From Terriglobia bacterium (GTDB lineage Bacteria > Acidobacteriota > Terriglobia > Terriglobales > Acidobacteriaceae): a DNA stretch of 38,995 nt. The DNA is taken from assembly GCA_020073525.1 (NCBI GenBank), contig JAIQFA010000049.1, positions 1 through 38,995 on the forward strand, read 5' to 3'. Under the pieces are notes generated by a model. That model was not told where the DNA came from. It did no database searches and was given only the letters and a program-made list of their open reading frames with translations. Positions 16,083-23,623 of this stretch are shown here, piece by piece. Each line of letters starts with the position of its first letter. Within the stretch, counting starts at the first letter, position 1. A program made the translations under genes and the position numbers.

Positions 16083-16844
16083 ATGAATCTGACCCTCAAC
16101 TCCAAAGTTGCCCTCATCACCGGCGGATCGCGCGGAATTGGCGCGGCCGCGGTGCGAATGTTTGCAGCCGCAGGCGCGAAAGTAGTCTTCAACTATCAGG
16201 CGGCCAAGGCCCAGGCTGAGAATCTGGTGGGGGAATGCGGCGCAGAAAACTGTCGTGCCGTGCAGAGCGATCTTTCGACGACGGCGGCGGCGCAGCAACT
16301 GGTCTCGTCGGCAATCTCAGCCTTCGGACGTCTCGACATTCTGGTCGCCAATCACGGCATCTGGCCGCCCGAGGATGCGCCGGTCGACCGCTTGTCCGAT
16401 GAACAATGGCACCGCACGATCGCGGTAAATCTCGACAGCGTCTTCGCTCTCGTCAAGCATTCAGTCGCGCAGATGAAGAAGCAGGGCAGCGGCCACATCG
16501 TGCTGGTCAGTTCGACCGCCGGACAGCGCGGCGAAGCCTTCCATTGCGACTATGCGGCCAGCAAAGGCGCGCTGATCAGCATGGTGAAAGCGTTGTCGAC
16601 AGAGCTGGCGGTCGACGGCATCCGTGTCAATTGCGTCGCGCCGGGCTGGGTGGCTACGGACATGTCGGCCTCGGCACTGAATGATCCGCCAACGCGCGAA
16701 AGGATCTTTCGAAGTATCCCGCTCGGACGCGTAGGAACGCCGGACGAGATCGCCGGGCCGATTCTATTCCTGTGTACGCCCTACGCGGGATTTGTCACGG
16801 GCGAGGTTTTTAACGTTAATGGCGGCGCGGTGCTGGTTGGGTAG
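16083..16844 (+). CDS. SDR-family oxidoreductase (FabG-like)
   Basis: A 253-residue NAD(P)-dependent short-chain dehydrogenase/reductase of the classical type. The cofactor motif TGGSRGIG is at residues 13-20, the catalytic Ser at 143-144 (LVSSTAG), and the Tyr-Lys pair at Y157 and K161 (YAASK). The structural NNAG motif is NHG here (90-92). The C-terminal GEVFNVNGGAVLVG is standard for the family. It resembles 3-oxoacyl-ACP reductase, but no fatty-acid genes are adjacent, so the substrate is open. The start codon lies close to an AACGCGA stretch with no strong ribosome site. Confidence 0.93.
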   Translation: MNLTLNSKVALITGGSRGIGAAAVRMFAAAGAKVVFNYQAAKAQAENLVGECGAENCRAVQSDLSTTAAAQQLVSSAISAFGRLDILVANHGIWPPEDAPVDRLSDEQWHRTIAVNLDSVFALVKHSVAQMKKQGSGHIVLVSSTAGQRGEAFHCDYAASKGALISMVKALSTELAVDGIRVNCVAPGWVATDMSASALNDPPTRERIFRSIPLGRVGTPDEIAGPILFLCTPYAGFVTGEVFNVNGGAVLVG

Positions 16845-16858
16845 CAGAGTTCACGTAG

Positions 16859-16880
16859 GGATAGCCGCCCTCGGCTGTCC
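16859..16880. repeat. REP-like palindrome
   Basis: Arms GGATAGCCG and CGGCTGTCC (one G-T pair) around CCCT, between the SDR gene and the exported LolA-like gene. Confidence 0.6.
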
Positions 16881-16973
16881 ACGCAAGCACCGCTCGCCCG
16901 ACGAGCACGGCCGTTTCTATGTACTCGCTGGTACAGCTAAAATCGGTCCAGGTGCTTCTAACCCAATAGAATC

Positions 16974-17849
16974 ATGAGCCCTTTTCTTGTTATTTCGCTG
17001 CTATGCGCGCTGGCTGCTGCTCAGGCCGGAACCTCGCAACCCGCATCCCACCCCGGAGTCAATCTGAACGACTCCGACAATGCCCGCAAGGCGCGGGCGC
17101 TTCTGGACCAGACAATCCAGGCCCTCGGAGGGCCAGCCTACCTCACCTACGAAAACAAAAAAGAGGAAGGCCGCTACTACCCGCTCTATCACGGGCGCAC
17201 CGAGAGCACCGGGATTCCCTACAACTACTACGTCGAGTATCCCGACAAAGACCGCTTCGAAGTCATCCACACCAAGGACATCAATATAGTGCCGGGACAG
17301 GTAAGTGTGGGCGGTGTCAAGGTCAAGAACAAGTTCGACATTGTTCTGATTCACAACGGCAATAAGGGATACGAAACGACGTACAAGGGAACGGCGGCGC
17401 AGGAACCGGAAGATTTGGAAAGATATCTGCGGCGACGGCCGCATTCGCTGGAGTGGGTGTTTCGCAAGTGGATCCACGATCCGAACGTGGCCTGGTTCTA
17501 TGACGGGCAGTCGGTGGTGGATGGGAAAGTGTGCGAAGGGGTCACGCTGCTCAATAGCCAGAACGACTCGGTGAGCGTTTCCGTCGAACAGAATACGCAC
17601 TATCCCATCAAGATCAGCTATTCGTGGCGTGATCCGAAGGACAAGCAAAAGAACGTCGAAGATGAGGTCTATGACAACTACAAACTGGTGCAGGGCATCT
17701 GGACTGCTCACTCCATCACCCGTTACTACAACGGGGAGACTTCGCAACAGCGCTTCGTCAACATTGCCAGCTACAACCTCCAGCTGCCAGATTCGATGTT
17801 CGAAGCAGCCGTGACGTACGACCCAAAGGTGCCGCTGAAGAAGCGATAA
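16974..17849 (+). CDS. exported LolA-like hypothetical protein
   Basis: A 291-residue protein with a signal peptide (MSPFLVISLLCALAAAQA). The mature part starts with ARALLDQTIQALGGPAYL, a segment common in exported Acidobacteriota proteins, then shows many beta-strand-like stretches (GRYYPLYHGR, YNYYVEYPDKDRFEVIH, HYPIKISYSWRD). The overall pattern resembles the LolA/outer-membrane lipoprotein-sorting fold. No catalytic motif is visible. I do not recognise a precise family, so the call stays generic. Confidence 0.6.
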   Translation: MSPFLVISLLCALAAAQAGTSQPASHPGVNLNDSDNARKARALLDQTIQALGGPAYLTYENKKEEGRYYPLYHGRTESTGIPYNYYVEYPDKDRFEVIHTKDINIVPGQVSVGGVKVKNKFDIVLIHNGNKGYETTYKGTAAQEPEDLERYLRRRPHSLEWVFRKWIHDPNVAWFYDGQSVVDGKVCEGVTLLNSQNDSVSVSVEQNTHYPIKISYSWRDPKDKQKNVEDEVYDNYKLVQGIWTAHSITRYYNGETSQQRFVNIASYNLQLPDSMFEAAVTYDPKVPLKKR

Positions 17850-17972
17850 GACCACCGGCAGGACTGAGTCGAATCCTTACGAAAGTACCCGAAAACAGGG
17901 CAAGTTTCTCTCCTAGGCACCCCTAAACATCTATAACTGCCTGAACAAGTTAGCCTCAGCGTTGGCTGAACG

Positions 17973-17994
17973 AGCCACGGAGTGTGGCTATTTT
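17973..17994 (+). terminator. weak candidate terminator upstream of lpxC
   Basis: Arms AGCCAC/GTGGCT around GGAGT are followed by ATTTTG. The stem is only 6 bp and the T-run is short. It might end the transcript of the exported protein; otherwise the 212-bp spacer 17850-18061 shows nothing I can name. Confidence 0.3.
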
Positions 17995-18061
17995 GCCACA
18001 TACAAAACACCGCCCACCACGGTAAGCTGATAGACAGCAAAAGACTTACATCGTCCTCCCC

Positions 18062-18961
18062 TTGACACACGAGCAAACAATTCGTGCGGCTGTGAACTGC
18101 ACCGGGGTAGGACTCCACAGCGGCGCCCCCGTCAGCCTGCGAATTCTTCCCGCGCCTGCGGGAACTGGCATCGTGTTCCACCGCACCGACCTCGACGGTT
18201 TTCCGATCGAAGCCAGCGGACGCAACGTGGCCCGTGTCAGTTACGCGACCAGCTTGATGAAGAAGGGCGTGCTCATCTCCACTACTGAGCACCTGCTTTC
18301 GGCGTTTACCGGCGTAGGCATCGACAACGCGATCGTCGAACTGGACAACCTGGAGTTGCCCATCCTGGATGGCAGCGCTCGTCCATTTGTCGAAATGATT
18401 CAAAAGGCCGGGATTCGAAAACAGCGCAGAGCGCGCACTTACCTCCGCATCGTGCGCGATATCGAGTTGCGCGAGGGCGATAAATTTATCGCCGTATATC
18501 CGGCCGACACCTATTCGGTGTCCTATTCGATCAACTTCCCGCACCCGCTCATCGGCAAGCAGAGCTTCTGCGTGCGGCTGACCAACGGCAGCTACCTGAA
18601 GGAAATCGCGCCGGCGCGCACATTCGGATTTCTGCATGAAGCCGATGCGATGCGGCAGCAGGGCTTAATCCGCGGGGCATCCACCGAAAACGCCATCGTG
18701 CTGAACCGCGATGAAGTGCTGAATCCGCCGTTGCGTTTTGCCGACGAGTTCGTGCGCCACAAGGTTCTCGACCTGATTGGTGACCTGGCGCTGATCGGGA
18801 AACAGATTCTGGGCTCGGTGGTGGCGGACCGCGCCGGCCACGCCATGCACACCGCACTAGTGTCGCGCATCTTGCGCGACCGCTCGTATTGGGAAGAGAC
18901 CGCGCTCGAAGAGGAAACCCCGGCGCCCTCACTAGCGTCGGCGGCCAGTCTGAGCGTCTAG
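18062..18961 (+). CDS. lpxC: UDP-3-O-acyl-N-acetylglucosamine deacetylase
   Basis: This 299-residue zinc enzyme performs the first committed step of lipid A synthesis, so the cell is expected to have an outer membrane. The N-terminus EQTIRAAVNCTGVGLHSG is family-typical. Zinc ligands are H77 (STTEHLLSA), H233 and D237 (RHKVLDLIGD), and H260 (AGHAMH) is the general catalytic residue. Translation starts at TTG 18062: an in-frame TAA lies upstream with no ATG or GTG between, and the distance to the first motif is normal. The region before the TTG lacks a strong ribosome site. The C-terminal tail is Ala/Ser-rich. No other lpx gene is in the window. Confidence 0.96.
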   Translation: MTHEQTIRAAVNCTGVGLHSGAPVSLRILPAPAGTGIVFHRTDLDGFPIEASGRNVARVSYATSLMKKGVLISTTEHLLSAFTGVGIDNAIVELDNLELPILDGSARPFVEMIQKAGIRKQRRARTYLRIVRDIELREGDKFIAVYPADTYSVSYSINFPHPLIGKQSFCVRLTNGSYLKEIAPARTFGFLHEADAMRQQGLIRGASTENAIVLNRDEVLNPPLRFADEFVRHKVLDLIGDLALIGKQILGSVVADRAGHAMHTALVSRILRDRSYWEETALEEETPAPSLASAASLSV

Positions 18962-19017
18962 GTGTTAGGTCTTAGGACTTTGTTCTCCTGAGACCTGAGA
19001 CCTAACACCTGAGACCT
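18962..19017. repeat. inverted tandem heptamers (locus H3)
   Basis: The right part is four clean 7-bp steps (CCTGAGA, CCTGAGA, CCTAACA, CCTGAGA). The left part (GGTGTTA, GGTCTTA) is a shorter inverted copy; 18961-18975 pairs with 18995-19009 with one mismatch. It starts at the last base of the lpxC stop codon and ends just before the stop of the converging small gene. Confidence 0.8.
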
Positions 19018-19023
19018 CCACTT

Positions 19024-19251
19024 TCAGTCGGCGGGCTGGGGCACGATCCACTCGTAGGGCATGGCGCGTTCCGCCAACAGGCGCTGCAATTCCGCCTCCG
19101 CCTCGGCGCGAACCCGTTCGGCGAAAGCATTGGCGCTCTGCCGGTGCTCGGCGCCCAGGGCGGACAAACGCACATGCAGGTAGGGCTGGTCCTCTTCGAG
19201 GCGGCGCAGCAGCCTCTCGGTTCTGGCGATTCTTTCTTCCAATGTAATCAT
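19024..19251 (-). CDS. small coiled-coil hypothetical protein
   Basis: A 75-residue cytoplasmic protein (MITLEERIARTERLLRRLEE...), rich in Arg, Glu and Ala with a strong helical heptad pattern and no membrane segment. A longer open frame up to 19437 runs over a palindrome and into the next gene's end and is not used. The ATG at 19251 has only a weak ribosome site. I know no function. The receiver-PilZ gene lies upstream on the same strand, about 120 bp away. Confidence 0.55.
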   Translation of the reverse strand: MITLEERIARTERLLRRLEEDQPYLHVRLSALGAEHRQSANAFAERVRAEAEAELQRLLAERAMPYEWIVPQPAD

Positions 19252-19270
19252 CGTTGAGCCTGTCGGTAAA

Positions 19271-19294
19271 AGAGACGCGGAAACCCGTGTCTCT
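19271..19294. repeat. REP-like palindrome
   Basis: Arms AGAGACGCGG and CCGTGTCTCT (one G-T pair) around AAAC. Near copy of the palindrome inside tilS. Confidence 0.7.
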
Positions 19295-19370
19295 ACAGTG
19301 CCACAGCCGCGGCGGGGCGCAAGTTGCAAAGTGGATGCGTGGGCGCGAGGAGTTTTGGAAACGAGCGAGA

Positions 19371-20093
19371 TTAAGGAAGCGCGGCGTAGGGTTGGAGTCG
19401 CCCCGGCATTTCTTCCTGCAGGCGGTCGGTCAACCATTTTTCCAGCTGATACTGGGAGCTCTGTGGCACCTCGACGAATCGAATCCCGGCATGGCCGCTG
19501 CCGTCGCTCCAGGCGATCTGGCCTTTGAGTTCGAGCGAAATACTAGTACTGGGAAGCGTAAAGCAGAATTTCGCCTCCGCATCCTTCGGCAGCTTGGCAG
19601 GAACGCGAATCGCCATGCCTCCCTCGCTCACGTTGGTCGCCGCAGCGGTTATTTCCTGGGCGTGCGGAAGGCTGATTCGCAGCGGCATGTCCACCGGATG
19701 GCGGAAATAGCGGCGCCGTTCCCGCACCATGAAATTGAGGGCCGCATTGAAGCAGCGCGAGGCATGCAGCGGTGTAACCGGTTTTTGCAGAACGAAGTTG
19801 GCTCCCGATTGAAACGCCCCCTGGGTGGTCGTCTTCCCATTCACCACCGCAAAAGCTACGGTCTTGGCATTGCTTTGCGACTGGCGCAGGTTCCGCAGAA
19901 GATCGAAACCGTTCTGCAGGTCGTCGCAGTCAATGATAACGGCATCATATTTGCGCTTGGCCAGCAGATCGTTGCCCGACCGGGACTCCGCGCAAACCTG
20001 TACATCGACCGAGATCTTCTCCAGCGCCGGACGCAACACTCCGAGCAAATCTGCGTCTCGGCTGATGAGGAGGGAGTCCAAATTCATGACCAT
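19371..20093 (-). CDS. receiver-like domain plus PilZ domain protein
   Basis: A 240-residue cytoplasmic protein. Residues 5-120 look like a response-regulator receiver: D55 in VIIDCDD is the likely phosphate acceptor and K104 (LQKPV) the conserved lysine. The PilZ domain follows, with RxxxR (R127 to R131, in RRRYFRHP) and N-V-S-E-G-G (154-159), both intact, so it should bind c-di-GMP. The role is probably to join a phosphorelay to c-di-GMP signalling. No histidine kinase or diguanylate cyclase is adjacent. The start may be ATG 20093 or 20087; neither has a strong ribosome site. Confidence 0.85.
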   Translation of the reverse strand: MVMNLDSLLISRDADLLGVLRPALEKISVDVQVCAESRSGNDLLAKRKYDAVIIDCDDLQNGFDLLRNLRQSQSNAKTVAFAVVNGKTTTQGAFQSGANFVLQKPVTPLHASRCFNAALNFMVRERRRYFRHPVDMPLRISLPHAQEITAAATNVSEGGMAIRVPAKLPKDAEAKFCFTLPSTSISLELKGQIAWSDGSGHAGIRFVEVPQSSQYQLEKWLTDRLQEEMPGRLQPYAALP

Positions 20094-20398
20094 TCGATAC
20101 TAGCGGCCGCCAGGGACTTAAGAAAGTGACCTTGGTACCGGCCCGAAGTACCAGGCGAAAAAAGGGTAGTGGTCAATTTGCGAAACCCTTAACCACAAAG
20201 GACACGAAGGTACACGAAGAAAACCCTTGCGACGAAAAGCCTTCGTGAAACTTCGTGTCCTTGGTGGTTCATGTTCTTTCTCCGCTATATTGTGAAACTG
20301 ACCCACCACCGAAAAAAGCTCTTCGGTCACGGCGAAAATTCTTTCGTGCTGGCAGGTTTTTGCTGGATTCTCGCCTCGTTCACCGCGAAACTAGCCTG
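20094..20398. other. intergenic region upstream of folK
   Basis: This 305-bp divergent spacer holds the long decamer-type hairpin (20191-20269). Nothing else coding is convincing: the open frame running from 20255 into folK crosses the hairpin arm and has no family homology before residue 49. Confidence 0.6.
20191..20269. repeat. long inverted repeat of decamer type
   Basis: Arms 20191-20219 and 20241-20269 pair over 29 bp with three mismatches. Each arm is made of about 10-bp steps (AACCACAAAG, GACACGAAGG, TACACGAAG). Related in style to 23514-23604. Confidence 0.85.
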
Positions 20399-20878
20399 GT
20401 GAAGGAAACCGCTTACCTTTCGGTGGGATCAAACGTCGGAGATCGTGCGGCCAACCTGCGCGCCGCTGTGGCCCAATTGGACGTTGCCGGACGCCGGCTG
20501 GCCCTCTCGTCTTTGTACGAGACCCAACCCGTGGACGTCCCCGACCAGCCGTGGTTTCTCAACTGCGTAGCGGCGATGGAAACGGAAAAAACACCGAGAG
20601 AACTCCTTCAACTCGCACTGCAGATTGAGGAGGCGATGGGACGTTTGCGCATCCGCAGCAAAGGTCCGCGCAACATTGATATCGACATTGTGCTGTTCGG
20701 GGATCGCGTGGTGGATGAGCCCGGCTTGCAGATTCCGCATCCGGCCATGCATCAGCGTCGGTTTGTTCTGGAACCGCTGGTCGAGATCGCTCCCGAGGTA
20801 CGCCATCCCGAGCTAAAAAAAACTGCGCGAGAACTTCTGGCGGCGTTGCCTGGCGGGCAAACGGTCCGCCGACTCTGA
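20399..20878 (+). CDS. folK: 6-hydroxymethyl-dihydropterin pyrophosphokinase
   Basis: This 159-residue cytoplasmic enzyme transfers pyrophosphate from ATP to hydroxymethyl-dihydropterin in folate synthesis. Signatures are YLSVGSNVGDR at the start, YETQPVD, and the hallmark GPRNIDIDIVLFGD with HPAMHQRRFVLEPLVEIAPE. I place the start at GTG 20399 because the family begins just before the LSVGSN motif and the length then fits (about 160). An open frame reaches to 20255 but crosses a repeat. No strong ribosome site is visible. No folP or folB gene is adjacent. Confidence 0.94.
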   Translation: MKETAYLSVGSNVGDRAANLRAAVAQLDVAGRRLALSSLYETQPVDVPDQPWFLNCVAAMETEKTPRELLQLALQIEEAMGRLRIRSKGPRNIDIDIVLFGDRVVDEPGLQIPHPAMHQRRFVLEPLVEIAPEVRHPELKKTARELLAALPGGQTVRRL

Positions 20879-20921
20879 GAGGTATGCCCAAAAATTAAAG
20901 ATGGGCCTCGTCGTCACTTCA

Positions 20922-21000
20922 GCCGCGAAGCGGCGGCAAAGGAAAGCCCGGCACGTGAGTGCCGGGAAGGATAAGAGAAAAAACGAGTCCCGCAAGGGAC
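20922..21000. repeat. cluster of three short palindromes
   Basis: GCCGC-GAA-GCGGC (20922-20934), CCCGGCAC-GTGA-GTGCCGGG (20947-20966) and GTCCC-GCAA-GGGAC (20987-21000) in a row, in the convergent spacer between folK and the cysteine-cluster gene. They may fold into a cloverleaf-like set of hairpins, but it is not a tRNA: there is no acceptor stem or T-loop. Confidence 0.7.
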
Positions 21001-21010
21001 GGCATCTTAC

Positions 21011-21673
21011 CTACGGGATGACGATCCGACTGCCTGCCTCTTCCGGCCCGGCAATGGCCGAATGTTTTTCGGGAAATTGCGCAAACAGAAAATCGACGAA
21101 CGCCCGCGACTTCGGCCGGCCCGAGGAACGCCCGAATCCCATGCGCAGGATGAACACCAGCGCCTTGAGCACGTCGGAATCCGTTAGCCGCGTGTTGCCC
21201 ATGTGCTGCCGCTCGGCCTCACGAAATTCCCGGACCATGGTTTCGACTTCGCGGGCGATGCTCTGGTGCGCCACGTTGGCGGTCGCCTCCTCGTAGATGA
21301 GGCTGGAATTCACCAGCGTCTGGTAGCTCTTGGCGAGCGAACTCAAAGCCGCAGTCAGGTCCCGGTCCATGAGCGAGCGATCGGCGCGGGCGCTCTTGGC
21401 CAAAGCGAAACTCAGGCCCAGGATCAATTCCTCGCGTTGGTAGAGAAACTGCTCGGCGATCTCAACCGCAGGAAACAGAGCTTCACGATCCACTGGGGTC
21501 GGCCGATCCGGGTGCGCAGTTGCATGTTCTCGCGCCTGCTGCAGATAAGGACAGTCGCTGGGACAGTCGAGCGTCACCTCGCGCTGCTCGCCACAGCACT
21601 GCGGACAGATTTTCCCATGCACGGCCGGGCAAAACCGCTTCTCTTTTCGTTCTTCACAAATTGCACAACTCAC
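21011..21673 (-). CDS. cysteine-cluster (zinc-binding) hypothetical protein
   Basis: A 220-residue protein. The first 45 residues hold a dense set of likely zinc ligands: CAIC, then CPAVHGKICPQCCG and CPSDCPYL. The rest is helical and without known catalytic motif. This N-terminal cysteine layout recurs in a widespread bacterial family of unknown function. The GTG at 21673 is supported by a GAGGA ribosome site 8-9 nt upstream. It is divergent from glnA. No function can be given beyond probable zinc binding. Confidence 0.75.
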   Translation of the reverse strand: MSCAICEERKEKRFCPAVHGKICPQCCGEQREVTLDCPSDCPYLQQAREHATAHPDRPTPVDREALFPAVEIAEQFLYQREELILGLSFALAKSARADRSLMDRDLTAALSSLAKSYQTLVNSSLIYEEATANVAHQSIAREVETMVREFREAERQHMGNTRLTDSDVLKALVFILRMGFGRSSGRPKSRAFVDFLFAQFPEKHSAIAGPEEAGSRIVIP

Positions 21674-21727
21674 TGGCTAGTTCCTCAGATTTTGATTATT
21701 TCATGACCGCAGCAAAGGCACTTCGCC

Positions 21728-21786
21728 TGCGAGCTTCGAACAAGCGGTTCGGATTTGCTCGCAGCTCGTGGCTCATGGCTCGCGGC
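21728..21786. repeat. tandem heptamers (locus H5)
   Basis: Four 7-bp steps from 21757: GCTCGCA, GCTCGTG, GCTCATG, GCTCGCG. A short inverted partner (TGCGAGC, 21728-21734) lies before them. Located between the cysteine-cluster gene and glnA, in the glnA upstream region. Confidence 0.75.
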
Positions 21787-21936
21787 GTTATTCTGCACCA
21801 TTTCTTGTGCAAATTGGAAAAGCTAATCGCCCTCATAACCGATTTCTATTTGTCTGGTTGCCGCCGACGCGATAGCCTATCAGGTCATCCCCCCAGTCAA
21901 ATTTGTTTCCTGGGCAGCGCCCGAACAAGGAGAGGC

Positions 21937-23367
21937 ATGTCAACTGAACTACGGAATTTTCTAGCGATCCCCTACGACGAACTGGAAGAGATGAATCTGA
22001 AGGCGAAGAAGCAGCGCCTCGACCGCGTCGCTCCTGGCAAAATTCAGGAGGAGCGGCTGAAATACCTGACCGACGAGTCACGCATCAAGGCCGTGACGGT
22101 AATGTTCAGCGACCTGGAAGGCCGTCTCCACATGCTGGACTACGACAAGAAATTCCTGCTGAAAAGCTACGACAACCTGACCTTTGACGGTTCGTCGATT
22201 CGCGGCTTCACGGCGCAGCGGGAAAGCGATCTGCGGTTGGGCATTGACTGGTCGGCGTTCTACTGGGGCCCGGCGGATGTGTTCGGACCCGGCAAGGTTC
22301 TGGTGTTCGGTGAGGTGATCGACAAAGGTGGCGAGCCCTATTCCGCCGACATGCGCGGCGTTCTCAAGACTTTCGCGGAGGGCTTGAACAAGAAGCAAGG
22401 CTACACGCTGAACGCGGCCAACGAAATCGAAGGCTTCCTGTTCCAGGGCTCCGACGCCGAACGTACCTACCACGAAACCGGCAAGTTCGAATATGTGAAC
22501 ACCGGCGGCTACTACCATTCCCTGCCCGGCGATCCCCTGCGCGCCTTCATCGATACGACCGCCGAAGTCCAGCGAGCCATGGGCTTCCAGAACGAAAAAG
22601 ATCACCCCGAGGTTGCTCCTTCGCAGTTCGAGATCAATTACAGCTATGCGGAAGTGGTGGCTGCGGCGGACCACATCCAGCTTTACAAGTTGATCTGCCG
22701 TCAGGTTGCGCGCAACCTCGGCCTGACCGCGTCGTTCTTGCCCAAGCCCGTCGTGGGAGTCAACGGCAGCGGCATGCACACCAACGTCTCGATCAGCAAG
22801 AACGGCAAGAACCTGTTCTGGGATGCCAAGGGCGAAGAGAAGCTGAGCAAGTTCGGTTACGAATTTCTCGACCGCATTCTGACCCACGGCAACGACATCT
22901 GCCTGCTGCTGAATCCGAGCGTCAACGCCTATCGCCGTCTCGATCCGCACTTCGAAGCGCCGAACCAGATCAAGGCCTCGGCCGTCGATCGCGGTTCCAT
23001 GATCCGCATTCCAATCGGCAACGAGCGCAGCATGCGCGTGGAAGTACGCTCCGTGGCTCCCGACGCAAATCCGTACCTGGTCATGCTCTCGATCTTCAAG
23101 ACAGGACTTGAGGGCGAAACCTCGAAGATCAAGAACCTGCGCCAGGCGGAACGGTATCTCCCGGACAACATCTACGACGCACTCGAGAACTTCCGCAAAG
23201 CCGATTGGACGTCGGAGTTGCTGGGCAAAGACGTGAAAGCGCGCTACGCCGATCTGAAACAAGCCTCGGCCGATCGCTGTGCGCGTCTGTTAGGCACGTT
23301 CGTGAAAGCGCCCGAGGTGCAGTACCACCACGATGTTTATAACCAGTACCTTTGGAACAAGTTCTAG
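21937..23367 (+). CDS. glnA: glutamine synthetase, type I
   Basis: This 476-residue cytoplasmic enzyme makes glutamine from glutamate, ammonia and ATP. A beta-grasp N-terminal domain ends with FDGSSIRGF; the catalytic domain shows EIEGFLF, EVAPSQFEINY, and the ATP-site block KPVVGVNGSGMHTNVSI. The Arg-rich motif near 365 reads RGSMIRIPIGNERSMRVEVR, which differs from the common NRSA form, and the tail has LPDNIYDAL where adenylylated forms carry NLYDLP; a Tyr is present but adenylylation is uncertain. The start at 21937 is set by AAGGAGAGG (21927-21935). An open frame runs upstream to 21520 but opposes the cysteine-cluster gene. No PII or amt gene is adjacent. Confidence 0.96.
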   Translation: MSTELRNFLAIPYDELEEMNLKAKKQRLDRVAPGKIQEERLKYLTDESRIKAVTVMFSDLEGRLHMLDYDKKFLLKSYDNLTFDGSSIRGFTAQRESDLRLGIDWSAFYWGPADVFGPGKVLVFGEVIDKGGEPYSADMRGVLKTFAEGLNKKQGYTLNAANEIEGFLFQGSDAERTYHETGKFEYVNTGGYYHSLPGDPLRAFIDTTAEVQRAMGFQNEKDHPEVAPSQFEINYSYAEVVAAADHIQLYKLICRQVARNLGLTASFLPKPVVGVNGSGMHTNVSISKNGKNLFWDAKGEEKLSKFGYEFLDRILTHGNDICLLLNPSVNAYRRLDPHFEAPNQIKASAVDRGSMIRIPIGNERSMRVEVRSVAPDANPYLVMLSIFKTGLEGETSKIKNLRQAERYLPDNIYDALENFRKADWTSELLGKDVKARYADLKQASADRCARLLGTFVKAPEVQYHHDVYNQYLWNKF

Positions 23368-23382
23368 AAAATGCTCGTGTAG

Positions 23383-23423
23383 GGACGGACGCATTCGTCC
23401 GTCCCAGCCGAGCGCAGCTCGGC
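23383..23423. repeat. double REP-like palindrome
   Basis: GGACGGACG/CGTCCGTCC around CATT (23383-23404), then GCCGAGC/GCTCGGC around GCA (23407-23423). This is the same unit that sits inside the DNA ligase gene at 1466-1505. Here it lies just after glnA. Confidence 0.85.
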
Positions 23424-23513
23424 CTCCCGATACTCCAAATGCCTAGTCCAAAGCTTAGCCTTTCACGGACTATGGTCTGCTGCTTCTACTCGCGATAAGT
23501 TCCATGCGGCGCC

Positions 23514-23604
23514 AATTCTCTACCACAGGGTACACAGAGGAACACAGGGGGAACCTCAGGAGCTCTTCCTCTGTGTTCCTCTGTGTACCCTGTGGTAGAG
23601 AATT
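23514..23604. repeat. perfect 34-bp inverted repeat, decamer type
   Basis: Arms 23514-23547 and 23571-23604 are exactly complementary over 34 bp with a 23-nt loop. Each arm is built of about 10-bp steps (TACCACAGGG, TACACAGAGG, AACACAG). It lies in the convergent spacer between glnA and the ATP-grasp gene and would form a very stable hairpin in either transcript, but there is no T-run. Confidence 0.92.
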
Positions 23605-23623
23605 ATGCCGGCCGTGCGTGAAG

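Noticed and set aside
20922..21000. Three hairpins in a row, considered as a structured RNA or tRNA-like element
   Set aside because: Lacks tRNA hallmarks, and each hairpin is a short palindrome of the repeat type; no known RNA family fits.
22078..23262. 394-codon minus-strand open frame
   Set aside because: It is the antisense shadow of glnA, whose own frame carries all family motifs.
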